Shown here in pieces: positions 23,223 to 33,529 of a stretch of DNA of 64,000 nucleotides (the first letter of the stretch is position 1; each line of letters starts with the position of its first letter). The DNA comes from Coenobita brevimanus. Taxonomy: Eukaryota; Arthropoda; Malacostraca; Decapoda; Coenobitidae. Where the stretch lies: positions 53,445,991-53,509,990 of the forward strand of contig CM064671.1 of the NCBI GenBank assembly GCA_032717465.1. The letters run 5' to 3'. Made by a program: the position numbers and the translations under genes. The notes below the pieces were generated by a model that searched no databases, was not told the DNA's origin, and was given only the letters and a program-made list of their open reading frames with translations.

Positions 23223-24331
23223 TGACTTTCCATGGCAGTCCTTCTTCTCTAATGATGTCAGTTCTACCCAGTCCCACATTTGTGACTTCATACTAGCTGG
23301 TATGGATTTATTCATACCAAGTCAACAATTCACTAACAGATCGAACTCTCCAAAATGGTTTGATAGCAACTGTGCCAGAGCAACAGCTCAAAAATCATCA
23401 GCATATAACTATTACTTAAAATAAAAAACATTTGAATCACTCTCTCAATTTAAAATTGCTAGAAATCATGCAAAAGCTGTATTAAATCTTGCTAAATCAA
23501 ACTTTCTTCAAAACCAAGCATCAAAACTACTTAACAACCCTAATGACAATAGAATATTCTGGTCAACTCTCAGTTCTTTCAATAATAACTTTAACAAGTC
23601 ATCATCCGTTCCCCCACTAAAATCTCCAGATGGCAACATTACAAATGACCCGCATGGGAAAGCAGATATCTTTGCCAGTACATTTGCCAGAAATTCTACC
23701 TAGAGGAAGCCAGCCAGAACGTCCCAGCACTAGAACTTGACTCTCCCGAAATTGTTCCACTTAAAATACAGACAAAGTACGTGAAATCCATCCTAGACAA
23801 TTTACCTACCAAGAGCGCTCCAGGCCCAGATGGAATTCTGCCAATTGTTTTGAAAAAATGTTCCCCAGAACTTGCATTTCTTCTTGCTAAATTATTCAGA
23901 ATATGCATCCGTACTTCTTCATTCCCTAATTCGTGGAAAGAAGCCAATATCCACCCAATTCCGAAGAAAGGAAGTTCCTCTGACCCCTCTGATTATAGTC
24001 CAATAGCTGTCACATCTCTTGGTAAGGTTTTTGAAACTGTAATTAATAAGCACATAGTTAAACATCTTGAATCCAACAACTTAATTAGTGATAGACAGTA
24101 TGGTTTTCGCCAAGAAAGATCCACCATTAACATACTCAATATCCTGACTCATACCGTCCATCAATCAGTTGACTTACATGGTGAAACTCACTCTGTAGCC
24201 ATGGATATTTCTAAAGCTTTCGATAGAGTGTGGCACCATTCCCTGTTGTCCAAACTCCCTTGCTATGGACTAAACTCTTTTGTTTCTTTGATTTCCTCAT
24301 ATCTCAGCAACAGAAAAATAAGAGTAAAAGT
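23223..24331 (+). mobile_element. LINE A1, 5' part (Jockey/CR1-like)
   Basis: 5'-truncated at the DFPW segment that lies just before the RT in LINE B copies, so the endonuclease is absent. The RT fingers and palm follow (23781-24330): KSAPGPDGILPIVLKK, WKEANIHPIPKKG, DRQYGFRQERST and SVAMDISKAFDRVWH (RT motif A). Interrupted after RKIRVKV by RTE copy D1. The LINE resumes in frame at 27600. Confidence 0.85.
23781..24330 (+). pseudogene. Reverse transcriptase N-terminal half of LINE A1
   Basis: An open frame of about 183 codons covering RT blocks 0-3. Motif A is SVAMDISKAFDRVW, with the first catalytic Asp in the MDISKAFD run. The frame is cut by D1, so the YADD box sits 3.3 kb away at 27735. 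It is preceded by a frameshifted linker at 23300-23760. The enzyme would have copied LINE RNA at a nicked target. Confidence 0.8.
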
Positions 24332-24665
24332 CTATCTATCTATCTACATACCTAGGCTGCTTCCCCCAAGGAAAGGGAGGTAGCCGTGACAGGATGACAC
24401 ACTCCCCATTTACTCATCCATTCAAACACATTCATTCGCATCTTAGCCCCAAAGGGGAGAACGGACAGATCATCACCGAACCACACCACACATGGGTCAA
24501 CTGCGCAATGCAATCAGTGACATCCGCAGCAGGGCCCGACAGCAGAACTGGTTTACCCCTGCCACATCATAAAAGACCCATCCCCTTACCCGCACCTGAC
24601 CTGAATAGCTGATCAGACCAAATGCAGGAGAATATCCCCTCAGGGCTGCGTCATCACTTATTCAT

Positions 24666-25894
24666 TCACAATTTCTCTCCATTTATTTCTATCACAGCCA
24701 CTCTTCCTTGCTCAACAGACATCCCTCTCGCATCCAACGCTCTCTTCACACTGTTCATCCATCCTATTCGTGGTCTTCCTCTCAGCCTTACACCTCTCAC
24801 ATCAGATCTAGTTATCTTTTTCACCAATCGCTCATTATCCATTCTCTCCATATGCCCAAACCATCGCAACACCCTCTGCTCAACTCTACCAGCCATCTTC
24901 CGAACAACTCCAGTTCTCCTTGCACTTCATCTTTTCGCACCCGATCCATACGCGTCACTCCACACATATTCCTCAGACACCTCATCTCCATTACATTCAA
25001 ACTTTTCCTCTCTGCTACACCCATATTCCATGTTTCAGCCCCATATAATGCAGTCGGTACCACAACACCCTCATACAGCCTTCTCTTTACATCCATTCTA
25101 AGCGAACGACATTTGAACCCTTTTTTCATTCCTCCCAGCACCTTTCCTACTTCATTTATTCTAAACTTCACTTCTGCATCTATTCTTCCATCCACAGCAA
25201 CATGTGACCCTAGATATTTAAAACAATCTACCTCCTCAAGCAACTCACCATTCAAAACTATATTCATCCCCCTACCATCTATCAACCTCGTACACTTCAT
25301 CACTTTGCTCTTATTCTCATTTACTTTCAACTTCCTTCTTTTACACACCCTTCCAAACTCCTCTACCAACTGTCTCAATCTCTCCTCTGAATCAGTCACC
25401 AGTGCAGTATCATCTGCAAACAGCAGCTGCTTCAGATTCCACTCTCCACCATCAACATTCACCAGACTCAGACCTCCACCTAAAACTCTTGCATTCACCT
25501 CCCTTAAAATACCATCCATGTAAATATTAAACAACCAAGGCGACATCACACATCCCTGTCACAGCCCCACTCTCACGGGAAACTAATCACTCACAGCATT
25601 TCCCACTCTTACACACGCTCTACTATTTACATAAAAACTTTTCACCCCTTTTAGTAACCTACCATCAAGTCCATACAATCTTAAAACAGTCCACAAAGCC
25701 TCCCTATCAATTCTATCATATGCTTTCTCTAAATCCATAAATGCCCAAAACACATCCTTGCCTTTCGCTAAATACTTTTCACACACTTGTCTCACAGCAA
25801 ACACCTGATCAACACATCCTCTCCCTCTCCTAAAGCCACACTGCTCAGCACCAATCACTCCCTCTGTACCCTCTCTAACTCTCATAATTAACAC
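24666..25894 (-). pseudogene. RTE D1 reverse transcriptase core and C-terminus (frameshifted)
   Basis: Three minus-strand frames in succession. 25894-25583 has QCGFRRGRGCVDQVF and MDLEKAYDRIDREALW (motif A). 25549-24821 has MSPWLFNIYMDG (motif B), LLFADDTALV (motif C with the FADD catalytic box), YLGSHVAVDG and TALYGAETWNM. 24896-24666 has LRWFGHMERMDNERLVKK and a GRPRIGWM motif. The two breaks are a stop just before the motif B block and a frameshift near 24900. Confidence 0.85.
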
Positions 25895-25907
25895 TCAACC
25901 ATACACC

Positions 25908-27599
25908 TTACCTACAACACTCAACAGACTTATTCCCCGTAAAACTAGTACATTCATACTTATCACCCTTGCCTTTATACAACTGGACCACACAAGCACT
26001 TGCCCAGTCAATTGGCACCATACCTTTCACAAAGCACACATTCAACAATCTTACTAACCAGTCAACAATAGTCACTCCACCATCCTTCAGGCATTCCACA
26101 GCACACCCATCCATACCTGCAGCTTTCCCTGTTTTCATCTCCTTTACTGCCTTCTCCATTTCCTCCTTCGTGATCAAAGAATCATTTAACTCTCCCAACG
26201 CATTTATTCCTTGCACCCTTTCATCCGCCACAATCTCAGCCACCCTTTCCTCCTCTACATTTAACAATCTTTCAAAATACTCTGCCCATCTCTTCCTTAC
26301 TGCATCCATTTCAATTGACATCCTTCCATCCTCTGATTTTACTCGTTCTTCCTTCCCAGACTCTCCCTTTCGCACCCTTTTCACCTCCTTCCAAAACATT
26401 TTCTTATTCTGTTGAAAATTTTCTGTCAGCCACCTACACCACCTCTCATCTGCTGCCACTTTAGCATCACGCACAGCCCTTCTCGCTCTATTCCTCTTTT
26501 CCTTATACCTTTCATATGACATCTCATCCTTCCTCTGCAGCCACACTTCATATGCACGTCTCTTCTCAGCCTCAGCTATACTTACTTCCTCGCACCACCA
26601 TTCACTTCCTTTTCTTACACCACCACCCACACGTCTCACACCACACACCTCTTCTGCATGCCCCACCACAGCACTCTTAAACAACTGCCATTCCTCCTCC
26701 ACGCTGCCATTTTCCCGATCTTTCACTGCGTTCCACTCATCTTTCAATTTCTCCTGATACTCTATCTTTTTCTCTCTTTTATCCAACTCACTCACTTTCA
26801 AAACCTCCCTGCCACACCTAACCCTCCTAGCTCTCACCCATCTCTTACCTACTCTTAACTTTCCTTCCACCAGGTAGTGGTCAGACATACCTCCACCCTC
26901 CCCTCTCAGAACTCTCACATCCAACAATCTCCCTATTACATTCCTAGACACAACCACATAGTCCATCAAAGCTCTATCAACAACCCTTCCACCCTCCTGT
27001 CTCACCCATGTATACTTATAAATATCTTTCTTCTCAAACAGCGTATTCCCAATCACCATCTCTCGCTCAACACACATCGTTATCATTTGTTCCCCATTTT
27101 CATTTCTTCCAGGCACACAATGCATACCAACTACGCCTTCAACTGCTACATTTCCCACTCTAGCATTCAGATCTCCCATCATTACCACATTCACATTCGC
27201 TCCAAAACTCTGCAGACAGTCATCAACATCATTCCAGAAAGACTCCCTCTCTTGTTCATCCCTTTCACTACCAGGCCCATATGCACTCACAAACACCCAC
27301 AACTCACGTTCAAATTTCGCTTTCACCCACATCAATCTCGATGACACCTCCTTCCATTGAATCACACATTGCTGTACTTCCAGACTCACTAACAAGGCCA
27401 CACCTTCTCTTGCCCTTCCTCTATCAACACCTGACAATCTTCCATTCACACTTCCAAACATAGACTCACCCTTCCCTTTCATCTTCGTTTCACTCAAAGC
27501 TAACACATCCAACTTTCTTCTCACAAACATTCTCCCAATCTCCTCCCTTTTAGCCTCAATCGTACTACATCCACGCACATTCATAGACCCAATCTTCAG
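25908..27599 (-). pseudogene. RTE D1 endonuclease-RT polyprotein, N-terminal 560 codons
   Basis: A single open frame; its first ~13 codons (to 27638) are antisense LINE A sequence and not part of the element. With numbering from that ATG: MNVRG at 19-23, LALSETKM at 46-53, SAYGPG at 118-123, GDLNARVG at 155-162, the MDYVVVSR motif near 225, SDHYLVEG at 252-259 (AP endonuclease). A basic linker of about 220 residues follows. The RT begins near residue 500 with EMKTGKAAGMDG and runs to ASACVVQLYKGKG, where a stop/frameshift ends it. Unusually long ORF for an otherwise degraded neighbourhood, implying a young insertion. Confidence 0.88.
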
Positions 27600-28652
27600 G
27601 AGTAAAAGTAGATGATGTATATTCCAATTTCCACTCAATTATCACCGGCGTGCCGCAGGGATCTGTTCTGGTACCAACCCTGTTCCTCGTTCATATTAAT
27701 GATCTCTTATCTGTCACCCACAATCCCATCCATTCATATGCAGATGACTCAACACTTCATAGTTCATTCACACTCAGACATCCATTTACAAAGTCTGATA
27801 TCTCTACCTCTCAACTCAGTACAGCCATCTCTTTAAACCAAGACTTATCCACGATCAGTGAGTGGGGACAAAATAACCTTGTCTCATTTAATGCTAGTAA
27901 AACTAATTATATACAATTTACTAATAGACAGGTATTGCCAGAATCGTATATTACCTTCAATGCTACAAATATTCCCATTTCCAAAAGTATTGAAAATCTT
28001 GGCGTCTCGCTTAACAATGCCCTCAGCTGGACCTCTCATGTCAGATCACTTGCTAAAACCGCCTAAAAGAAACTTGGATTATTGTACAGAATCCGTAACT
28101 TCTTCACTGACGAACAGTTAGTTATAATTAATATGAGTCATGTGCGCTCTCAGCTTGAATACTAGTCACCCTTATGGAATGGATGTGGAGAAGTTGCATT
28201 AAAACAACAAGACAAAATTCAGAACAAAGCTGTTAGAATTATTATTAACCCTGCTCTTACTAACAAACTACCTCCCCTGCAAGTAAGAAGAAATTTTGCC
28301 TCCCTTGCATTATTTTACAGATATTTTTATAGCAAATGCTCAGACTAAGTTGCGTCCATTGTGCCACCTCTCCATGCCTTCCCTCGTGCCACTCGGGCAG
28401 CTGGTAGCGCTCATGATTGGAATGTCACTCAGCCATTCTGCAGAACTTCTGCCTATCAGAATTCTTTCATTCCCCGAACTGCATCTCTCTGGAACTCGCT
28501 TCCCCAGAGTTGTTTCCCTTCAAAGTTCTACCTACAGCTGTTCAAGTCTAACTGTTACAGATATTTTATGAACAGAGGACACCAGTAATCTGGTGCATGG
28601 ATTTTTTTTTTGTTCATTTGTTTTTCCTTCCTCTGTTTTGTTATTTTAAAAA
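27600..28652 (+). mobile_element. LINE A1, 3' part
   Basis: Resumes RT at VDDVYSNFHS, with GVPQGSVLVPTLFLVHINDL (motif B), SYADDSTLHS (motif C), then the thumb and a C-terminus ending RTASLWNSLPQSCFPS. The frame breaks at about 28066, 28160 and 28350. It ends in a T-rich UTR and short A tract (28645-28652) against 5' LTR segment 3. Confidence 0.85.
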
Positions 28653-29011
28653 AGTATCATTACTATTATTATATTATTATTATTTGTGGCAAGCGAGTTA
28701 TCTCTTTTTCTATGATATTATTTCTTTCATCTGGCAAGTTTGTTCCCAGACTTTAGTGTGATTATTCAGGGTATTATTAGGTGGACTGTTTCTCGTTCTT
28801 TCGTTTTATTATTGTAAATTATGTAAATATTATATACTTGAATTGTATTAGGTATTTTTCATTGTGTTTTTTTGTTCTTGCTTATTTTTATTTACTTTTC
28901 GACCTGTGTTGCGAGATTGAAGTTAGTGTGTGTGTTTTTTTTTAATGATTATTTTACATCACTTAACGATTTGTTCAGTTATCTTGTGTTTCCTACTCCC
29001 ATCTCGTAACA
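28653..29011 (+). repeat. 5' LTR, segment 3
   Basis: Matches the last ~275 bases of the 3' LTR with an ATT-repeat length difference and some indels; ends ATCTCGTAACA (3' LTR ATCTTGTAACA). Eight bases after the LTR a TGG (29019-29021) could start a primer-binding site, but I cannot name the tRNA. Confidence 0.8.
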
Positions 29012-29088
29012 TATAAATTGGCTTTACCTCGCCAGGGTAATACCACGATATTTTTGTTATTATTGTGTCACTGTGTGAGTGTGTCATC

Positions 29089-29609
29089 ATGGAGGGCAGA
29101 ACTACTGATGTTACTGTGGAGCCCCTACATATTGTGGGTCAGCAGGATGCAGTTGACTTCATCAACTCAGGACAAACGGAGGATAAGGTTAGGAGGTTGC
29201 AGAGGCAGGAGTTAACTTTAGTTTCTGAAGCTCTTGCTATTCAGAGTGAGTCAGGTAATGCCTTCCCATTGACTAACTTAATCTGCCACCGACTTTTTGG
29301 CACAGACCCATATGAAGTTCCAGGATCCTTTGCCAGACCTTGAAATCAGTTAGTTCATCTCGTGATAGTTTAACTGAGGTCACTGTCATCCTGCAGAAAG
29401 AATCTATTAATGCAGAGCAGGCTAAGTGCAATCATGAATATAGGACGTTACAGCTTCAGCTACAGCTTGAGAGGGAGAAGAAGGAAAAAGAGAATAGTAA
29501 ACTACAGGAGGAGAAAATAAAACCGAAACAGTTGAAGCTTGACTATGAAATGCGTATGAACTGCCCAAGTGCCCCAACCAATTTTCCCCATTCTTTTTCA
29601 AAATTTTAG
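29089..29609 (+). pseudogene. Gypsy gag-like remnant
   Basis: An ATG at 29089 (in the context TCATCATGG) opens an 84-codon frame, MEGRTTDVTVEPLH... to GTDPYEVPGSFARP, then a stop. A second frame (29340-29609) encodes a Lys/Glu/Gln-rich coiled-coil (LQLEREKKEKENSKLQ). Small gag N-terminal plus coiled-coil regions are usual in gypsy-like elements of invertebrates. The capsid and zinc knuckle expected next are missing: the sequence jumps to a pol-like stretch at about 29645, indicating an internal deletion. Confidence 0.55.
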
Positions 29610-29644
29610 CTGCTGAGGAGGGTGTTGATAGCAGTCTGTCTGAG

Positions 29645-30592
29645 GTGGACTGCGAGTTTCCAGATAGTAGCTGGGTGAAGAATGAGGCGGAGTCCACTCT
29701 CAGCTCCAAGTTCGCACATCTACCTCAGGACCAAACATCTCAATTGGTTGCCCTCTTGCCAACTTACAAGGAAATGTTCAGCAGTGCCACTGGGAAGACT
29801 GATTTGATTCAGCACGACGTGGATGTGGTTGATGCCGTTCCTGTGAAGTTGCCCCCTTACTGAGTAAGTCCTCAACGTGGTGGCATGCTGCATCTGGAGC
29901 TCAATTATATGTTGACCCTAGGTTTTATCTCCACTTATGTTAGTCCCTGGAGTTCCCCTGTGATGCTGCAACCTAAACCAGACGGCATTGCAAGATTTTG
30001 CATAGACTAGACGGGTGAACATGCTAACCAAGACTGATACATACCCATTGCTCCGGCTTGAGGACTGCATCGATTGCATCAGCTCATCTAGCTAGATCAC
30101 CAAGTTAGCTCTCAAGTAAGGCTTATGGCAAGTGCCTTTAACTGAACGGGCTAAGGAAGTCTCGTGTTTTGTGGCAGAGAGAAAAACATATTAGTGTAAT
30201 ATGATGCTGTATGGTATGAAAAACGCCCCAGCAATGTTCCAACAATTAATGAACATGGTTGTCAGTGGTATGAAGCATTGTGTGGTATACTTGGATGATG
30301 TAGTAGTCTTTACCAATGACTGGGAAAGCCACTTAAGAGAACTAGGTGTTTTGCTGTCCAGGCTTTCCCAGGCTCGCATAGTAGTAAATTTAAAGAAGTG
30401 CGACTTTGTTTGTGCACAAGTTCAATATCTCAGTTATGTGGTTGGTCATGGTTGTGTATGCCCCCCTGACTCTAAGATGGAGGCAATACAGAGCACCACA
30501 AAACAGGCACGAGCCTCAGAGATTCCTTGGCAGTATTGGTTACTACCATCATTTTTTGAAGAACTTTGCAACAATACCTCTCGTTGAATTGC
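29645..30592 (+). pseudogene. Gypsy reverse transcriptase (decayed)
   Basis: 29645-29863 corresponds to the segment before RT (LIQHDVDVVDAVPVKLPPY, comparable to the gypsy H-I-T...P-V-R-..P-Y motif). RT blocks follow with stops: SPWSSPVMLQPKPDG near 29945, then a clean frame 30201-30590 with MLYGMKNAPAMFQQLM and YLDDVVVFTNDWESHL (YxDD catalytic box). RIVVNLKKCDFVCAQVQYLS and GCVCPPDSKMEAIQ follow. The frame is broken at 30593 by a TTAA element and resumes at 31357. Confidence 0.85.
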
Positions 30593-30596
30593 TTAA

Positions 30597-31352
30597 CCCG
30601 CCCCATCCCGGCCACTTTTCGACCACTGGTACCCCCCAATCCCGGGCAATTTTCGACCTTTTTTTTTTTGCTAAAACTTTCGCTTTTGGTGAGAAACTTC
30701 GAAAATTCATAGAGAAATCGCTCACCTGAGGTTTAAAATACTCATTACAGGTAGGAGAGCCTCCTTACCTTACTGGGTTTTCTATCAGGCTGGCACCAAA
30801 GAAAACGAGTTCTATGGGAGGATAACTATTTCACACCACTCATAAACGGTATTTATTTATTTACTGTTACGAATTTATATGTAGTACAAGAGTATATTGG
30901 TTTTCAAGCAGTAATATAGGCATTATAAGCATTGGTTCACTCACTAATACCTGACCTTTTTTTGCCACATTACCTGATCATCATTTCTAACTGTTTCTTC
31001 CTCTAATGCTATGTAAAGTTTGTCCTCCACATTGTCATTGATTGGGGAATCACTCTGGCCCTGAATTTCGTACCGTGGCATGACATGGCTATACTGGCCA
31101 GGTCACTGATAACAGGTGAATTGCTGAGAAAAGGGCATGCAGGGGGGGGAGGAGGTCATGCTGGGTAAGGCATTGTCTCTGCCTGGCATCTTGTTGAGGA
31201 AGGTGTCCCGTGTATACGTACCAAAAATGACTCGCGAAAATTGAAAATTGTGGAAATTATGAACCTTGCAATTGCAGGACGTTGAAGTACGTCCTCGGGA
31301 TTAGCTGTGACAAAACGTGAGGACGTGGAAGTACGTCCTCGGGACGGCGCGG
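30597..31352. mobile_element. TTAA-flanked piggyBac-like MITE, copy 2
   Basis: TTAA at 30593-30596 and 31353-31356; the gypsy reading (..PLVELL / KKERKYIWTEV..) is continuous across it. Termini: CCCGCCCCATCCC left, GGGACGGCGCGGG right, a 13-bp imperfect inverted repeat. The right subterminal region has two copies of AAGTACGTCCTCGGGA. The minus strand keeps the acidic SDSPINDNVED coding segment. Same orientation as copy 1; 756 bp. Confidence 0.9.
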
Positions 31353-31356
31353 GTTA

Positions 31357-31725
31357 AGAAAGAGAGAAAATACATCTGGACTGAAGTGTGTCAGAATAGT
31401 TTTGATGCAGCCAAGGAGATCTTATGTAATTATCCATTTAAACTTGCTGTAGATGCTAGTAATGTGCGTGCAGGAGCTGTGTTAATGCAGGACGACGATC
31501 ATGGCATAAAGCATCCTGTTTGTTGTTTTAGTAAGAAGTTTTCTGTTTTTCAACATAATTATTGTTATCGAAAAGGAGCTATTAGCCCTGATCCTCGCCC
31601 TGCAGCACGTTTCTGTGTATGTCCCTGCATTTGGACCTACTGTCATTGTATATACTGATCATTACCCATTCAAATTCCTGAATAATTTGAAGAATCAGCA
31701 ATTGATGCACTGGAGTTTGTTCCTT

Positions 31726-31728
<3 letters not shown>
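31357..31728 (+). pseudogene. Gypsy RNase H, N-terminal part
   Basis: Reads KYIWTEVCQNSFDAAKEIL, then FKLAVDASNVRAGAVLMQDD (the RNase H Asp in VDAS) and HPVCCFSKKFSVFQHNY (the catalytic Glu region follows). After a frameshift come LALQHVSVYVPAFGP and IVYTDHYPFKFLNNLKNQ (the YTDH motif, third catalytic Asp). Typical gypsy connection-RNase H order. It runs into an (AT)n expansion at 31729. Confidence 0.85.

Positions 31729-31757
<29 letters not shown>
31729..31757. repeat. (AT)n tract inside gypsy pol
   Basis: Short AT dinucleotide expansion lying between the RNase H coding sequence and the next insertion. Confidence 0.9.
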
Positions 31758-31775
31758 GGATGTCTGACATATTAG

Positions 31776-32530
31776 CCCACTGTGTGCCAGTGCCGTTTTC
31801 AAACCGTCTGACATAATTCTGCAGCCAGTGTCAGTGCTGTTTTAAAATGGTTTAAAATAAAATAATTCACTGTGACCACATTATTCAAGATTCGCGAGTA
31901 AAAATTGGCAGGCATGTATCGTAACTGTTCCTCTACCATCCCCCAGGCTGTCAAAGCCATACACTCACTCGCTCCCCCGCTCGCGCTCACTCTGCCTCAC
32001 TCAGCCTGTGTGCCTCACCCAGTGATGTACATAGTGAAGGCATGTTGTAAATATTTTCACATAACTGTAATTTGTAAATATTTTCTTGTAAGTGTAAGGA
32101 CTATATAGTGAAGTCAGGTTGTAAATACCTTCTTGTAAGTACCAGGACTGTACAGAGTGAAGTCATGTTGTACCAATCTTCAAGTAAGTGTAACATAATG
32201 CATTCACAGTGAGACAGATATGCAAATTGTCATAGATGTTGAAGTAATAAGTAATCAGAAAAGTGTACTGAACATTGCTATACCTTCCCAGCATAAATGC
32301 CTGAGTATACCTTACATAGAAAACGGCTTTCTCTCACCTACATGGTGAGTGTGAGAGTGCGGCTATACCAGTATACGAGTATGCAGGACTCAATAAAACC
32401 CAATTCCGAGCTTCAGTGAGGATTTTAAAGGTGAAATTCGTTGTTTTCACATGATAATCTATCATTTTAGCCAAAAAAAAAAAAAAAAGGTCAAAAAATG
32501 GCCAACACGGAATAGCTGGCACACGGCGGG
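31776..32530. mobile_element. Second TTAA-type element in gypsy pol (divergent family)
   Basis: Inferred from the gypsy text: RNase H ends near 31771 and resumes as KGVDNIIADCLSRS at 32533. The ends are inverted: left CCCACTGTGTGCCAG, right reverse complement CCCGCCGTGTGCCAG. Flanks are TTAG (31772-31775) and TAAA (32531-32534), consistent with mutated TTAA. Length (755 bp) and an internal TTTTAGCCAAAAAAAAA tract near 32467 match the other TTAA MITEs, but the interior differs, so it is a separate family or old copy. Confidence 0.7.
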
Positions 32531-32534
32531 TAAA

Positions 32535-32620
32535 GGGTGTTGACAATATCATCGCTGATTGTTTGTCACGTTCTTAAGAATGAATTTTCCTAAGGGAAAA
32601 TTCTTCCTTAGGTGTGGGCA
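32535..32620 (+). pseudogene. Gypsy RNase H C-terminus and pre-LTR region
   Basis: GVDNIIADCLSRS matches the gypsy ..ADALSR.. signature after RNase H. Only ~50 bases then separate it from the 3' LTR, so integrase is absent. A weak purine-rich GGTGTGGG just before 32621 could be a decayed polypurine tract. Confidence 0.7.
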
Positions 32621-33432
32621 TGTTACATGTGTAAGAATACATATATATTTTTTGTATATTGTGCATGTATGTATATGGCGTGTGTGTCGCTGGGTGTGTG
32701 AATGTGCATTGATGCTGTGTATGCAAACATCTACACACATGCACTAGCTCATGTTGTTACCTGTTTAGTGCGTACACATTTATAAGGTCTTAGTTAATTC
32801 TGTTTACGTTTGCCAGGGGTGTAACTAAAATTGTTATTAATACAAATGACTTACTGTGGAGCTTAAACTGGTGACATAACGATTTGTATCCACGAGAGAT
32901 ATTTATAACATTTGGAGTATGAGGGAGAGATTAGTTTGCCTAGCTTTTTTCTGTATATTTCTTGTCTGGCCTCCAGCTGCATGTTGACGTGTACACACAG
33001 CTGGAGGGTATATAAAGGTGAGAATCTTGGATGGAGAGAGATTTTTTGTGGGATTGGCGTAGTGTTTGGACTGGAGATCGGTGAGGGAGGAGAAGCAGTT
33101 TTTTGTGTGTTGTATATATTTCTGAACATCTTTTCAATTCGTATCAACATCCAATTGCAAGTATTATTGTTATTATATTATTATTATTTGTGGCGATTGA
33201 GTGCAGTTTAGTTATCTCTTATTGTTTGATTTTATTTCTTTTGTCTGACAAGTTTGTTCCCAGACTTTAGTGTGATTATTCAGGGTATTGTGAGGTGGAT
33301 TGCTTTTCTCATTCTATTGTGTTATCATTGTAAATTTCGTAAACATTATTAGCTTCTATTATAGTAGGTATTTTTTATTGTGTTTATTTTGCCCTTGCTT
33401 ACGTCAGCTTGTGTTGCCTACTCCCATCTTGT

Positions 33433-33436
<4 letters not shown>
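32621..33436 (+). repeat. Gypsy 3' LTR, intact 816 bp
   Basis: TGTTACATGTGTAAG... to ...CATCTTGTAACA. Preserves the pre-insertion sequence at both places where the 5' LTR was interrupted (TTAG at 32765-32768, CCAATTGC at about 33151-33158). Confidence 0.88.
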
Positions 33437-33502
<66 letters not shown>

Positions 33503-33529
33503 ATAGATAGTTAGATAGATAGATAGATA
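33437..33529. repeat. (AT)n(GATA)n microsatellite
   Basis: AT dinucleotides to about 33497, then TTAGATAGATAG repeats. Right-hand half of the microsatellite that received the gypsy element. Confidence 0.92.

Larger units (their letters stand above)
24332..27599 (-). mobile_element. RTE-type LINE, copy D1, nested in LINE A1
   Basis: Bounded by a perfect 10-bp target duplication GAGTAAAAGT (24322-24331 and 27600-27609). Read on the minus strand it starts at the KIGSMNVRG segment of the endonuclease, so only the leader is missing compared with D2. It continues through endonuclease, RT and the RTE C-terminus, and ends in a (TAGA)n-type tail against the target site. About 3.27 kb. The least decayed of the three D copies. 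Confidence 0.92.
20844..33436 (+). mobile_element. Gypsy-like LTR retrotransposon, multiply interrupted
   Basis: LTRs begin TGTTA and end TAACA. The 5' LTR is in three pieces (20844-20999, 22817-23222 and 28653-29011); the 3' LTR (32621-33436, 816 bp) is intact. Matching phrases between LTRs include TTACTGTGGAGCTTAAACTG, GTTCCCAGACTTTAGTGTGA and CCTACTCCCATCT. A likely ATAT target duplication lies within the TA microsatellite. The internal region holds a short gag-like ORF, RT with the YLDD box, and RNase H ending in ADCLSRS. Protease and integrase are missing, so the copy is dead. Order RT-RNase H with an ADxLSR linker is the Ty3/gypsy pattern. Confidence 0.85.

Noticed and set aside
24708..25523. 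271-codon plus-strand ORF
   Set aside because: It is the antisense shadow of the RTE D1 reverse transcriptase, which has clear motifs on the minus strand. The plus product is Ser/Pro/His-rich without a domain.
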